From Leptasterias polaris (lineage: Eukaryota > Echinodermata > Asteroidea > Forcipulatida > Asteriidae), in contig JAZGTN010000025.1 in assembly GCA_037783415.1 (NCBI GenBank), forward strand, positions 2,604,001 to 2,668,000: a stretch of DNA of 64,000 nt, read 5' to 3'. The notes under the pieces were generated by a model. It did no database searches. It was not told the origin of the DNA and saw only the letters and a list, made by a program, of their open reading frames with translations. Made by a program: the position numbers and the translations under genes. How positions within the stretch are numbered: the stretch's first letter is position 1; each line of letters starts with the position of its first letter. Below are positions 10,458 to 22,159 of this stretch, one piece after another.

Positions 10458-12589
10458 TTTTCTCTTTTACAAAAACACCTTGTGTGGCAAGGGAATGGTT
10501 ACGTCGTTTAATATTGTGGCCGCTCTGATGAGGGGAATTCCCCCAATAATAGGAGTAAAAGGGCAGAAGAGTTTCTATTATCCCAGAATAGTCAAAAACC
10601 TGTTCGTAAGTAGATCCAAGTGCATCGAGAGTGGGATTTTCATCGCCTGTTTGGGGTTTTCAAGATATTGATGCCAGTCAAATGTAAGTATTAAATGTAT
10701 CTTTTTTATGTTCCATGGCGTCTTTCTTCAAAATCCCCAATTAAAGTAGTGCGTGAGGGTGGAATTAATCCGCCGGCCGCTGACATGTAGGTGTATTTGT
10801 ACACTGTATGTGGTGTGTGTATGGGACTTGTGTACATGCTGGATGCAGAGAGAGTGTACTACATGTACACATGTACATCACATGTACTAAAACATGGCGC
10901 GCGTTCAGTGGTGCTGTGAGAAAATTTTCTCTTCCAGTTGTCGGTCAAAAATGACAGCGAGGGATTAGGTATCTATCTTTTGGGTTGAGCGTCTTCATTT
11001 TAAACGGTGAGCACTCATTTTTCTGGTTCTTTAAAGTTTTCCTTTTCCCCCCTTTTTGTCCTAAATTGTTAGTAATTGCTCGTTTATTTTTCGCTGTGAA
11101 AATCTGAAATTTCATTTATGTGGGTGTGCAGTGTAAACAAACACTCATTCACGGATCGTCAAAAATATGGCCGACATTTTTATGAAAAAGAAAACAAGGG
11201 ACATGAAATAAAAAGCAACCACCGGTTTGTCAACCGGGTGGGAAGGAGTGAAGGTTGCATGAATATTTGTGTGGAAATCATCTTCAGGTTTTGTTTTCTC
11301 GGACAAATGAGTAAAAATTAAATCACTGACTCCTCCTACTCCTACATGTATGTAGAACTATGATAAAGTATGAGGCAATTCCGTGGAGACGATAGCGGAT
11401 TGAACCTCTATAGAGTAGACACTGACTATGCTAAACTCGTTACACTTGACTTACGTGTAATTTGTTCAACTTTCATCCATGTTGGATTCTCAAGTGCGTA
11501 GGCGTTGAAGCAATAACATCAAACAAACAGTGTTGGTTTACAACAACATTCATAAAATCATAGATTGTATCCTCCCCTGTCCGGTTTTCAATGTACTATG
11601 CCTTTTTTTTTTTATTGAAAAAAAATAAAAATGTTCCATATCATTTGTTTATAAGAAGTATGCAAACATGTATTAAAACGTAATGGACATTGAAACTTTC
11701 ACACCACGCACCGATCTTCGATGACTTCAATAGCGTCCCATTTGTTTTGAGTTTGACCTATTTTCGATGCAAACAAGAAAGTATGGTGTCCGGGTGAAGC
11801 CATACGTCAAAGAAACATCTGCACTGACTACAAGTGTTCTGTGAGACTTTGTGTATGACTCTATAGCCAGCAGTTGTCTTCATTTTATTCAACATATTTT
11901 TTATTTAATTTTAAAAATTACCATGGTAATTTGCAAAAACTAAAAAAAAAAGTAAATAATTCTTGGCTTTCAAATCTTATTTTTATTTAGTTTTGTGTCT
12001 TTTTATGTTTCTTAACATTTATAATAAAGCATATAAATAAACAGTGATAATTGAATCACCAAGCCGATGTTTAAATTTTAATATTGATTAAACCAAAATG
12101 ATATGAGTGTTACAAAAAAAATTCTCCAGACTATTAGAAAATGATATAAGGCACATGGCTTCTTTAAGCCTCTGTATTTTTTCCCCCAGAATGCTCAGCA
12201 GAATGTTCAGTCACATGATTTGATCATCGTGAATTTTGAATTAAAAAAGTGTTTGATGAAACTTTTTCGGCCGTGAAATTTTTTTGTATGGCCCCGACAG
12301 TATGACATATTTTTGTACCTTGTAGAAATGCCTAAAATACCACAACTTTTTGCATTTACAATTGCAACTAATCAGTGGAGCCTTTCATGTTTCTAAGTTT
12401 TGGTCAAATGAGAGGAGACTCTTTGCTTGGCAAGTCAAACCACAAAAATTGTATCTAGGGACTGTTTACATCGCGCGCAGAGAGGTAAAAGATTTGCCTC
12501 GATTTCAGGGATGCCCTGAATACAGGGCGTCCTACGATATAAATTGTTTTTAAAAATGCATTTTCAGCTTGCGTTAAAGTAAAGTGGGG
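10458..12589. other. No gene seen; moderately GC, then AT-rich
   Basis: A stretch with CpGs around 10480-11000 follows the C-rich array and could hold a promoter or untranslated first exon, but no coding evidence is present. 12340-12550 (gggactgtttacatcgcgcg and neighbours) matches 31514-31710, the interior of a transposon, so it is probably a fragment of that element. Confidence 0.5.
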
Positions 12590-15195
12590 TTTTTTGATGG
12601 CATAAAAAAAAAGTTCTCTTGTATACAATGAAAACTTACAATTGAAGTAATTTCACTTGGTTTTGACTTAAGTGCAACACTCATTGTTATCAATGACAAA
12701 AAGTTTCAGAAAAGTGCTGAAGAAATTAGTTTTTGTTTTATTACCTTTATTGCACAAACATCAAAAGGGAAACCCCGAACAGGCACTCAGGCCCACTAAA
12801 TGGGGACCCTTGATCACGCAAAGCAAGTCCAAAAAATATGACCCTGGGATGAAAAAAGTGGTGATTTTTCTTGGCACTGGTCCAGAAAATGTGGCGCAGT
12901 GCTGTACTTATTTTTTGGGGAAAGGTCTTCACTTTATACAGCTTGATTTCCTAATTTGTCACTGAACAGGAGCGACATTCCTGTGAATGTTTAGTTCTTG
13001 CATTTTGTGTGAACTACATTTTTAAGCAAAAAAACCCCCAAAATACACGTTATTTATTTTTTATTTTCCAAAAATGGCCGCCCGACACATTTTTTGAAGA
13101 CAACCGGTCAGCGAATTTTTTTTTCCCAGCGCGGTAAAGGCCATTCTGTGCATATATCTCACTGGGATCACTGAAGGTATGCTACATGTAAACATGAATT
13201 TGTTCACATTTGGCCTTACAACAGTCTCATAGGTTATTTACAGTTAGGCCTATCTGTACTAATGAGTACAACTGAAGACAATGCACATTTCCTTTGTAAA
13301 CAATGTTTGCGTCAAAACAAAATATTTTCAGAGGGAAATAATGATATAAATTGTTGTCAAAGGACAATTCAGAGGTGTGTGAGTGGGCTGGATCTCACTT
13401 TTTATAGTTCGTCAGAATCAGATGAAGTTATCTTGGGTGATCATAAGGCCAAACAAAATAATATGTGTGTTTCCGGTTACCCGACCGTCCCTAGAAAAAC
13501 ACGCCGACCCTAGGAGTTTTTAGACATTTGCAGAAAAAATCAAATAAAATATTTTGTACAAGAGTGGTACTGCAACTATATTTATTGTTACTGGCATTGG
13601 ACTACATGTAGATGCATGTCATTTTTAGGGTGTTCATGTATGCAGGAAATTAACGTGCAAGGGCAAAAATATTTTTAACATTCGTTCCTATGTACCCTAA
13701 GTTTTGGAGCGATAAAATATTCTGTCAAAATAAAATGTTCTTTTGTCCCTACCTACCCTAAATTGTTGGTCAGTGTAATAGGAAACACACATATTATTTT
13801 GTTTGGCCTAAAATGAATTAGATTTTCTTTCCTTTGCATCAATGAGATTTCTGATGCCAGTTTTTGTTTGGTCATCTTGTACAATGCCCATTGATGTAAT
13901 TTTACATTGTTGGCTCTTGATTTCAGCTCAAGTGCCACTACCTTTTTTTCATGACAAAAGGTTACAGATTTTGGCGGGAAGTTCGTGACAAAACTTGGCA
14001 GCAGTCCAGACATATACCTCAAGAAACTGCTGATTTAACCCATGTTTTATGAGAGAGATTGGCTGGTGCCATTTTGGCGTTTATATCCCCTTGTGGGGGT
14101 TTGCTGATTTTCCCTTGACAAAAAGCTAATTTATAAAAACAAACAAACAAACAAACCCATAAAGTTCATGAAAATTTAACACACATGTTTAGGTATGGAC
14201 ATCAATATTGCTGTTATTGTTGGTTTTTAGTCATTCTGATTCTTACATCCATGCAGATTTTTTCAGATGAAGTGTTGTTCTTGGGTGATGAATAAGTAAA
14301 GTGGTATTTCTTAATGACATTTAAAAAAAAAAAAAATCCTCTTGTAAACAATGAAAAATTACAGTTGATGTAATTTCACTTATGATTTGACTGAAGTGCA
14401 AAACTCATTGTTATCAATGACAACAAGTTTCAGATTTTGGTTGGAAAAGTGCTAAAGAAAGTTGGCAGCAGTCCAAAAAATATGACCTAAGGAGGATAAT
14501 GTGGTGATTAACTTGGCAGTGGTCCAGAAAATGTGGCGCAGTGCTACTTATTTTTGGGGGAAAGGTCGGGTGATGGTCTTACAGCTTGATTTCCTAATTT
14601 GTCTCTGGACAGGAGTGACATTCATGTGAATGTTAAGTTCTTAAATTTTCTGTGAACTACATGTTTAGGCAAAAAAGTCTTGTTTATTTAAAGTAGGCAT
14701 ATTATATCTGTATTAATGAGTCGTAATGACTACATGTACAACTGAAGACAGTGCGCATTTCCTTTTCAATGTTTTCGTCAAAACAAAATATTTTCAGAGG
14801 GAAATAACGTTATAAATCATTGTCAAAAGACAATCCAGAGGTGTGTGGGTGGGCTGGATCTCACTTTTTAAGTGCCACTCCTTCTTTTTTATGACAAAAG
14901 GTTACAGATTTTGGCGGGAAGGTGGTGACACAAATTGGCAGCAGTCCAGAAATATGACTCAAATACTGCTGGTTATTTTGGTGAATTGGATTTTGTTTGC
15001 TTTTCATCAAAGTGATTTCTGATGCAATTTTTTTTTGTCATCTTGTACATACCCATTTATGTAATTGTACATTGTTGGCTCTTGAGTCTTGATTTCAACG
15101 CTCAAGTGCCACTTCTCTTTTTTCATGACAACAGGTTACATATTTTGGCGGGAAGGTGGTGACAAAACCTGGCAGCAGTCCAGAAAAATGGCGTC
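12590..15195. repeat. Local duplications (about 1.7-kb offset) with smaller third copies
   Basis: 12590-13060 matches 14310-14680; 13255-13420 matches 14705-14870; and the unit with gacaaaaggttacagatttt plus tggcagcagtccag occurs near 13930, 14890 and 15125. Open frames within are not conserved between copies. Confidence 0.7.
13446..13809. mobile_element. MITE, AGGCCAAAC terminal inverted repeats
   Basis: Left end aggccaaacaaaataatatg, right end catattattttgtttggcct; the ends are complementary for more than 25 bp. Same family as 30535-30934 and 34923-35718. Confidence 0.8.
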
Positions 15196-15442
15196 ATGTG
15201 TAATTGTTTATTTTGTATCTGGTGGTTTTGATTTGTGTCTGTTATCCGTATACAGCGGAAGAAATTATTTACATAGGGCCTGCAATGTTTTTCTTTGTTC
15301 AACTTGGTCCCACAGAGGAATTCTTTCAAAAGGGAATAATAGAAAAACAATTGCAAGTCCCCACAACTGAGTGTGCAAAAGAATGTGAGAGAGTGTCTAT
15401 TCCCTTAACCAAGGTTAAAATTGAGGTGAATTATCTTGTTAA

Positions 15443-16001
15443 CCCTAACAATCCCTAACTCTACAAATTCAAACAGGGCAAAGTGTTTAATTTTGTTAGG
15501 TTAAGTACAGTGAAGTTAGGATTGGGTGTTTGATTCTGTGGGATTGTGTATCCTTTAAAACCCTAACAATCCCTAACCCTACAAATTCAAACAGGGCAAA
15601 GTGTTTAATTTTGTTAGGTTAAGTACAGTGAAGTTACGATTGGGCGTTTGATTCTGTGGGATTGTGTATCCTTGCTGACAAGTAATGGTGTTTGAATTTG
15701 ATTGAGTGGGTATGGTGGATGTGTGAAATGTACATGTCTGGCATTGCTCTTTCCTCCATGGTGTAATGAGATAGTTGTTGGATTATGTTACGTTGGGTAC
15801 TGTGTGATTTCACTGATCAAATTTTGCACATGCCAAGTGTACACACTCCAACAAAATCAAACAAAAAAGGCCTGTTGGAGTTTGTTAGGTTGTGTATTGT
15901 CCCCCTAAGATTGGGTACAGTTCCCATCTCATGGTAGTATAAGCTGTTGGAATGTGTTGGGTTAGGGATGGATTCTAGTAAAAACGCTTTGGGAGTTAGG
16001 G
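15443..16001. mobile_element. TTAA-flanked MITE (CCCTAAC ends) with internal 118-bp duplication
   Basis: CCCTAACAATCCC at the left and GGGAGTTAGGG at the right, flanked by TTAA (15439-15442 and 16002-16005). Its first 118 bp are tandemly repeated. TTAA target use with CCC termini is the hallmark of piggyBac-type elements. Same family as 18957-19397. Confidence 0.75.
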
Positions 16002-16795
16002 TTAAAGACAATTTGAATTTGTCTGTTTTGTTTAGACAGTTTGCAGGGTTGTTTGTTTGTTTGTTTGTTTTTGATTGGGTTGTTGGGTTGTTGGGTTGTT
16101 TGTTTGTTGGGTTGTTTGTTAGTTTGTTTGTAGGGGTGTTTGCTTGTGGGGGTGTTTGCTTGTTTGTTTCTTTGTTTGTTCTGATGGTGTTGTTTACTTG
16201 TTGGTGTGTCAAGTTTGATTGGTTTATTTGAGTATCAGTTTACCTTTTTTTCTATATTTTTTAAAGTTTGTGTAATTTTAATTTTAACTTACTATAATAA
16301 TAATAATAATTAAAACTTGTAAAGCGCCATCTATCTAAGACTAAACTTATTCCGAGGCGCATAAAAACCAAACAAAACAAACAACAGAGAGAGTAACAAA
16401 AAAGATTACAAATTACGTAGCTTAGAAAGAAAATAAGAGCACACTATATTTGGCTTTAAATGGTACTGTAAATGTTGGATATCCGCTGTTGGGAATCGAA
16501 TAAAAAACAATAAAAAATTTGAACAAAAGGGATGCGGGTGTAGGGCATGGTCGGCTCTGTGGGAAGTTATGAAACTCAGCAAACTTTGACCCTTGGTAGT
16601 TACCCATATGTAGGGGATCTACGCAATGCACTGTACATAATTATGTACAAAGCCTTTGTTCTTTGGGATGCCTTGTATTAATTGTCAACATGGTGAAGCC
16701 CCGTGTACACAAACATGCTGTTAGCAAAACCTTCTTAGAGGGTTTTCCCAACATATGAAAGAAAACTGAGAGAGTCTGGTTTTATAGTTCATTAA
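16002..16795. other. Low-complexity GTTT repeats and LINE/SINE tail
   Basis: gtttgtttgtttgttt tracts to about 16160, then a reverse-oriented retroelement tail (ataataataataataatta, aaagcgccatctatc) near 16295-16360. 16545-16740 matches 31130-31180 plus 32476-32570. Confidence 0.6.
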
Positions 16796-16998
16796 CCCTC
16801 CTACTGTTCGCAACATTTTCAAGTGAGTTGACCAACCATTTGAAACCATTCAACTGCCAAAGTTGTGTATGGTGGCACAACTGTGCACAGAACTAACTGT
16901 GTACTGTGTACATGCATTCCCTCATGGTATCATAATGCAAGGCATAGCTTCATTCAAAACCACAGTGAATGGTATTGAATGGTCAGACAGCAAGAGGG
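16796..16998. mobile_element. Short TTAA-flanked MITE (CCCTC ends)
   Basis: Left CCCTCCTACTGTTCG, right GACAGCAAGAGGG; TTAA on both sides (16792-16795 and 16999-17002). The paralogous segment at about 32624 has the single uninterrupted site (gttccattaaaatactttc), which confirms the insertion. Confidence 0.75.
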
Positions 16999-17208
16999 TT
17001 AAAGTTTTCAAATAAAGTTTTATCTTTTTAGTGTGCACTAACTACTTTTCTACTGTGCATAAAACAAACCAAATAAAATTTATCATTGATTTTTATTGCA
17101 ACATTTGGCTTTTCCAAATGAACATCCATCTTAAATTTGAAAAGAAAATCTTCAATACATATCCAACTATGCCACCTGTACATTTGTAATGAGTTCCATA
17201 AGCATCTT

Positions 17209-17706
17209 TGATAGCAAATCTATTGAAATATTAACAGTTGGCAAAAGCAAATCTATTGAAATGTTAACAGTTGGCAAAAGCAAATCTATTGAAATGTTAA
17301 CAGTTGGCAAAAGCAAATCTATTGAAATGTTAACAGTTGGCAAAAGCAAATCTATTGAAATGTTAACAGTTGGCAAAAGCAAATCTATTGAAATATTAAC
17401 AGTTGGCAAAAGCGAATCTATTGAAATGTTAACAGTTGGCAAAAGCAAATCTATTGAAATGTTAACAGTTGGCAAAAGCGAATCTATTGAAATGTTAACA
17501 GTTGGCAAAAGCGAATCTATTGAAATGTTAACAGTTGGCAAAAGCAAATCTATTGAAATGTTAACAGTTGGCAAAAGCAAATCTATTGAAATGTTAACAG
17601 TTGGCAAAAGCAAATCTATTGAAATGTTAACAGTTGGCAAAAGCAAATCTATTGAAATGTTAACAGTTGGCAAAAGCAAATCTATTGAAATGTTAACAGT
17701 TGGCAA
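17209..17706. repeat. 33-bp minisatellite, about 15 units
   Basis: Unit: agcaaatctattgaaatgtt followed by aacagttggcaaa. Copies differ by single bases (gcgaatc, aatatt). The unit length is a multiple of three and has no stop in two frames, giving open frames of about 190 codons on both strands. The paralogous locus at 32840-32886 has one monomer. Confidence 0.9.
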
Positions 17707-17774
17707 AGGTATGATACAGTGTGTCGGCAATGCCCAGACAAACACCCAGCTTCTGCATTATTAGCTCTCATAAC

Positions 17775-18141
17775 TAAGCCTGGGCGACTAGTGATATTTA
17801 TTACTCGACTAGTCGCACCTTAAATAGTCGCGACTAATTTTTAATTCCCATGGTGCATGCGGTATATTGTTTGCCGTTGGCGCAATATGTAGTAAAATTC
17901 ACGCTGAAAGGATTAAAGGATTGTGTCACTGATATCTGATTGTGTTTCGTAAGTAAGTTATGTATGTTGTCGTGAATAGTCGTGAGAGACACAATTGGTT
18001 CACCAAGCAAGTAGTCGCAACAATTTTTGTAGTAGTCGGGGCGGCGCGATTAACCGAGTTGTTGAAAAACGGAAGTCGCGACTCGACTAAGCAATCAATA
18101 GTCGTGACTTTGACACTAGTCACACTAGTCGCCCAGGCTTA
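17775..18141. mobile_element. hAT-type non-autonomous element, 367 bp
   Basis: Terminal inverted repeat TAAGCCTGGGCGACTAGTG is perfect over 19 bp. Flanking 8-bp duplication CTCATAAC/CTCATAGC (one mismatch). The empty site is visible at about 32946-32956 (gctctcataaccacc). The 8-bp duplication and GCCTGGGCGACTAG end fit hAT elements. A 3' fragment of the same element is at 22160-22304. Confidence 0.8.
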
Positions 18142-21100
18142 CTCATAGCCACCCCCCTCCCCCCACAGCATTGTTTATGTAACTGCTGTTGACCTACCTG
18201 TACAAATATATATCACAACTACAATCCAACCATGCCACCTTAGGCCTAGAATGTCATCTCTGTGAGGGCAAGGCCATTTTCATTTTGCAAAGAGCAGAAT
18301 CTTAAAGTCTATGGGAATTTTTTGAAGGGGCACCAAGGCTAAGACCAGGGGCAACAGATGCCATAGCCTCCGTGGCCTTTGTGTAATTCCAGGCCCCTGC
18401 CACCTACAATACATTTTGATTGAACTCTTGGTGTTCCTAATTAAACAACAATTCTGTTAATCATATTACATGTAGAAGTGAATAAAGGTCTGTAAACACT
18501 GCCAAATCCCCTGAACTATTTATGAATTTGTCACCGAGGAATGTGTCTGGCCCTCCTGTAAACCCTGGCAGCAAGCCAATGTTCCCCCAAAAACTATTTT
18601 TTCTGATGGATGAGTAATGTTTTTGAACTCTCTCTTACATGGTGCATAGTACGTATTTCTACCTCCATGCTCTCACAGATCCCTGTCTTTTGATTGGCCC
18701 CAACCCAGTTCAGGGGTCAGCCTTTGTTGAGCCAAGTGACATTACAAAACTCCGTAAAGAGGACTTTGATAGGAAAAATATCAGCCTTTGATGCCTCATT
18801 GTAATAAAATATGTCCAGTATTTAATTTTTTGTTATTTAGGGGGTGGGGCTATAATGTGCACATTTTAAAGTACAACCTGCTGCGGGCACCAATAAGCAC
18901 CAATTCTGTTAAAAACCGTGCAACCTACTTTTTAACAACTTTAAAAAAAAGTTTAACCCTAACAATCCCTAACCCTACATATTCAAACAGGGCAAAGTGT
19001 TTAATTTTGTTAGGTTAAGTACAGTGAAGTTAGGATTGGGTGTTTGATTCTGTGGGATTGTGTATCCTTGCTGACAAGTAATGGTGTTTCAATTTGATTG
19101 AGTGGGTATGGTGGATGTGTGAAATGTACATGTCTGGCATTGCTCTTTCCTCCATGGTCTAATGAGATAGTTGTTGGATTATGTTATGTTGGGTACTGTG
19201 TGATTTCACTGATCAAATTTTGCACATGCCAAGTGTACACACTCCAACAAAATCAAACAAAAAAGGCCTGTTGGAGTTTGTTAGGTTGTGTATCGTCCCC
19301 CTAAGATTGGGTACAGTTCCCATCTCATGGTAGTATAAGCTATTGGAATGTGTTGGGTTAGGGATGGATTCTAGTAAAAACGCTTTGGGAGTTAGGGTTA
19401 AAGTTATTTTTAGAGTGTGTAAAACATAATAAACCGGTTGCAATTGCCGCCTTCAGAAAGATACGTATTTATTCTGGGCTTGGGGGGAAAGTAAAACAAC
19501 CACAGTCTCCTAGCTTGCTGGGCTACTCTAGAAAAACCTAAAGAGGGACTTCAATTTCAACTTCAGTTTTGTGATGCATTCCTTTTTAAAAAGATAGAGT
19601 CTTCATGAAATTTGGGGAAAATTACAAGTCTCTAACCTCACGCTAAAACAGTATTTAACTCTAAGTTTATAATCTGATACATATGTACACTATGTACACT
19701 CTTTCATTGCGAAATTTGAAATGTGACATCATGGAACATTTAAAAAAAACAATATGATTTGTTTTTGTGCCAGTTAAAAGATCAAATCCAATGCTGTTTC
19801 AATTGAATATCATCAAATTTCAAGAATGAACTTAAGTTTGTCCGTACAAAAACGTACTGACCATACGTTTAAAATGTGTTTTGAAATGCGTTTTGGATTT
19901 TGACAAAAATTTCACTAGAAGGGTATCAAACACAATGGCAAGTTTTCAACCATTTAAAGGCAAAGTAGACCATTGGTTTTTGGAACCGTTCAAAATTTTA
20001 TATAAATGTAGATATACAATTAAAATAACCTGTGAAAATTTCTTTTCAAAAGGTGGTCGCTTTTTTTAGATATCGGCGAAAAATCGGAGCGAAGAAGAAC
20101 ACGGGAAGAACAATCCTTCATAGGAATACACGATCTGAGAAACTTTTCTGACAGAAAGGCTTCTCAGATTCAAATTTTGGGGCATAAAAACTGATATCTT
20201 TTTACATACACTGTAGGTTCGAAGTGAATTGTTTCTCAAAATAATGCTTTATACTATCGAAAGCTGCTGTATTTCTCACCAACGTTTTGTATTTCCATTA
20301 ATTTTAAGAGTGACCAAACGTATTTAAGGGTCACACACATGTGACCCAGCCTTATCTTCTGCTTCAAGGTATATACTCTACTGAATCAAATAATTTTTGT
20401 CAAACTCAAATGTCAACATTTGAACAATATTTTGTTTAACATTAAAGTTATTTCATTTTAAAGTGAGATATTATTATTCAATTGTAAACACAAGACAGCT
20501 GGACTTGATTTTACTGGCCCACACTTATGTCACTGGACTCGGGCCTGCGGTCCTGTGTAATTTTCCAGCACTGAAGTTGGATTTTGAAGAGTTGATAGCA
20601 AACCTCAACCTATTGTACATAAAATGTGCAAAGTCACCATTGCATTCAATGTACTTGTGTTCTGGATTGGTTTATCTGTGTCCCTTCTCCATGGTTTATC
20701 TTGCTGGTGAGGGGGTTGAGATTCAGCCTATTCACAGACTACTGAATAGGTTCATTACAAGTTATGACATGTTTATTGCCCTCTAAAAAGATTGCTGTTT
20801 GAGACAACCAAGAAAAAATGCAAAATACATGTAGAGCACAATAAGCACATTAGTCTCATCTACAAATAACCCAGACTGTGATACTATTAATACCGGGACT
20901 TGTTTCCTGGAATTCATGGGCTGATATTCTTTATTATTCAGGAGGAAATGCGTAAATCATCTGTTGAAATGTCAACATTCTTTTGAGTAATGCTAGTTCC
21001 TTCTCAGTTGAAACGTGATCTGCTTCCTTTCTCCATGGTTGAAACTCTTTTAAACAATTTATTAAAATTATTTACATGTGGGGTCATACTTTGGTAAATA

Positions 21101-21850
21101 CTCCAAAAATTTATTACCATAAAAACTTACTTGGCAAGGTTTGCCCTTATAACTTTATCACTGACTAGCAAGCGGGACCATTTAGTTTGTCTCCCAGCTT
21201 TTTCTCTAGTCTATATTTCTTATAAAGTACATGTAGGCCGCTCTTCAACACTGAACTAGCCTAGCCAGCCAGACCACTTGGAGAACAATTTTTGGACTGG
21301 TCCTCTGCTGGGTGAGAAGCACTGCAACTGTTGATAGTTTTTAACTATTTTGAGAAAAGATTGCCTTCGAAGTGTGGTTTGGATAATTTTTCACCCCAAC
21401 ACATTTGAGTTTGAATGAATCGTTCCTCAGATTTCTGAGGGTCTGGTGTCTATTTGTGTATGCTGTGGCCAGAGTTGCTGTTGGTTACCCACTGTGACCT
21501 TGCTAAATGTGAATGGATTTTGCAATGTGAAAACACTGCATGACAGTTGTTTCTCAGTAAGTAGATGATGTATTCAGCTGAAACTTTCACACGTGACTTT
21601 TACTATTCTTGATAATTTGCCATAAATCAGTATTTCATTGACAAAAACCAATGGCTCTCCTTTTAAATATGTGAATTGCAAAAAAAAATTCCCAAGGTGG
21701 TAATTGATGTCGCAAGGCATTGTTTAGATTGATTGATTGATTGATTTTGATTGATGCACTGGAATTGCAGGTTGTTGATGTTTTTTGGTAAAAAATGTTT
21801 GGCTGAATGGCCGACATTTCTGTCTTTAGTGTCGGCATTAGCAACCGGAA
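18142..21850. repeat. Segmental duplication, left copy (paired with 22304-26155)
   Basis: Matches 22304-26155 in order over about 3.8 kb, for example gacctagaat, tctcccagctttttct, and the stretch ending tggctgaatggccgacattt. The left copy carries an extra TTAA MITE (18957-19397); the right copy carries an extra segment at 25158-25510. No coding frame is conserved between copies. Confidence 0.8.
18957..19397. mobile_element. TTAA-flanked MITE (CCCTAAC ends), 441 bp
   Basis: Flanked by TTAA at 18953-18956 and 19398-19401. The right segmental copy has the empty site (aagtgttttaagttatttt near 23127-23140), so insertion postdates the duplication. Same family as 15443-16001, without the internal 118-bp repeat. 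Confidence 0.85.
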
Positions 21851-22159
21851 GTTGAAACATTATATTTCAAAATATCATAACTTCTGAACCACATATTGGA
21901 TTTTTTTCAATCTATTCATCATCTGAAAGGTCTTCATAAACTAATCAACATGTGACCCTATTTGACTTCGACTTCCAGTCCAAACCGGAAGTTCTTGTTT
22001 AATTTTTGAAAAGTTTATAACTCCTGAACCAGGAATTGGATTGATAAGGTATAATGACGTTACCTATTTATTCAATCACTCCCTACGAACACCTTGTTTT
22101 TGTAGTAAACAAAAACTGAATCTCTAGTTATGTTAATTTTTGCATCAGGATAAAGAATA
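21851..22159. repeat. Short reversed copy of the 146-bp-periodic element
   Basis: ccggaagttgaaacattata through cctacgaacacctt is the reverse complement of 27600-27870. It sits at the junction between the two segmental copies. Confidence 0.7.

Noticed and set aside
9911..10528. Proline-rich frames of 144 and 205 codons
   Set aside because: Translation of the C-rich tandem array in two frames; no homology, splice signal or codon structure.
15443..15480. Telomere-like aaccctaac words
   Set aside because: They are the ends of TTAA-flanked MITEs; no tandem run of a telomeric hexamer.
15702..15908. 68-codon frame repeated at 19098-19304
   Set aside because: Both copies lie inside the same MITE family; similarity is explained by the repeat and there is no start or splice evidence.
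17167..17764. Open frames of about 190 codons on both strands; also a resemblance to a CRISPR array
   Set aside because: A 33-bp tandem repeat without variable spacers, with no stop in two frames by chance. Animal DNA, single monomer in the sister segment.
20463..20786. 107-codon frame in the left segmental copy
   Set aside because: The matching part of the right copy (about 24480-24790) has insertions and deletions that break the frame.
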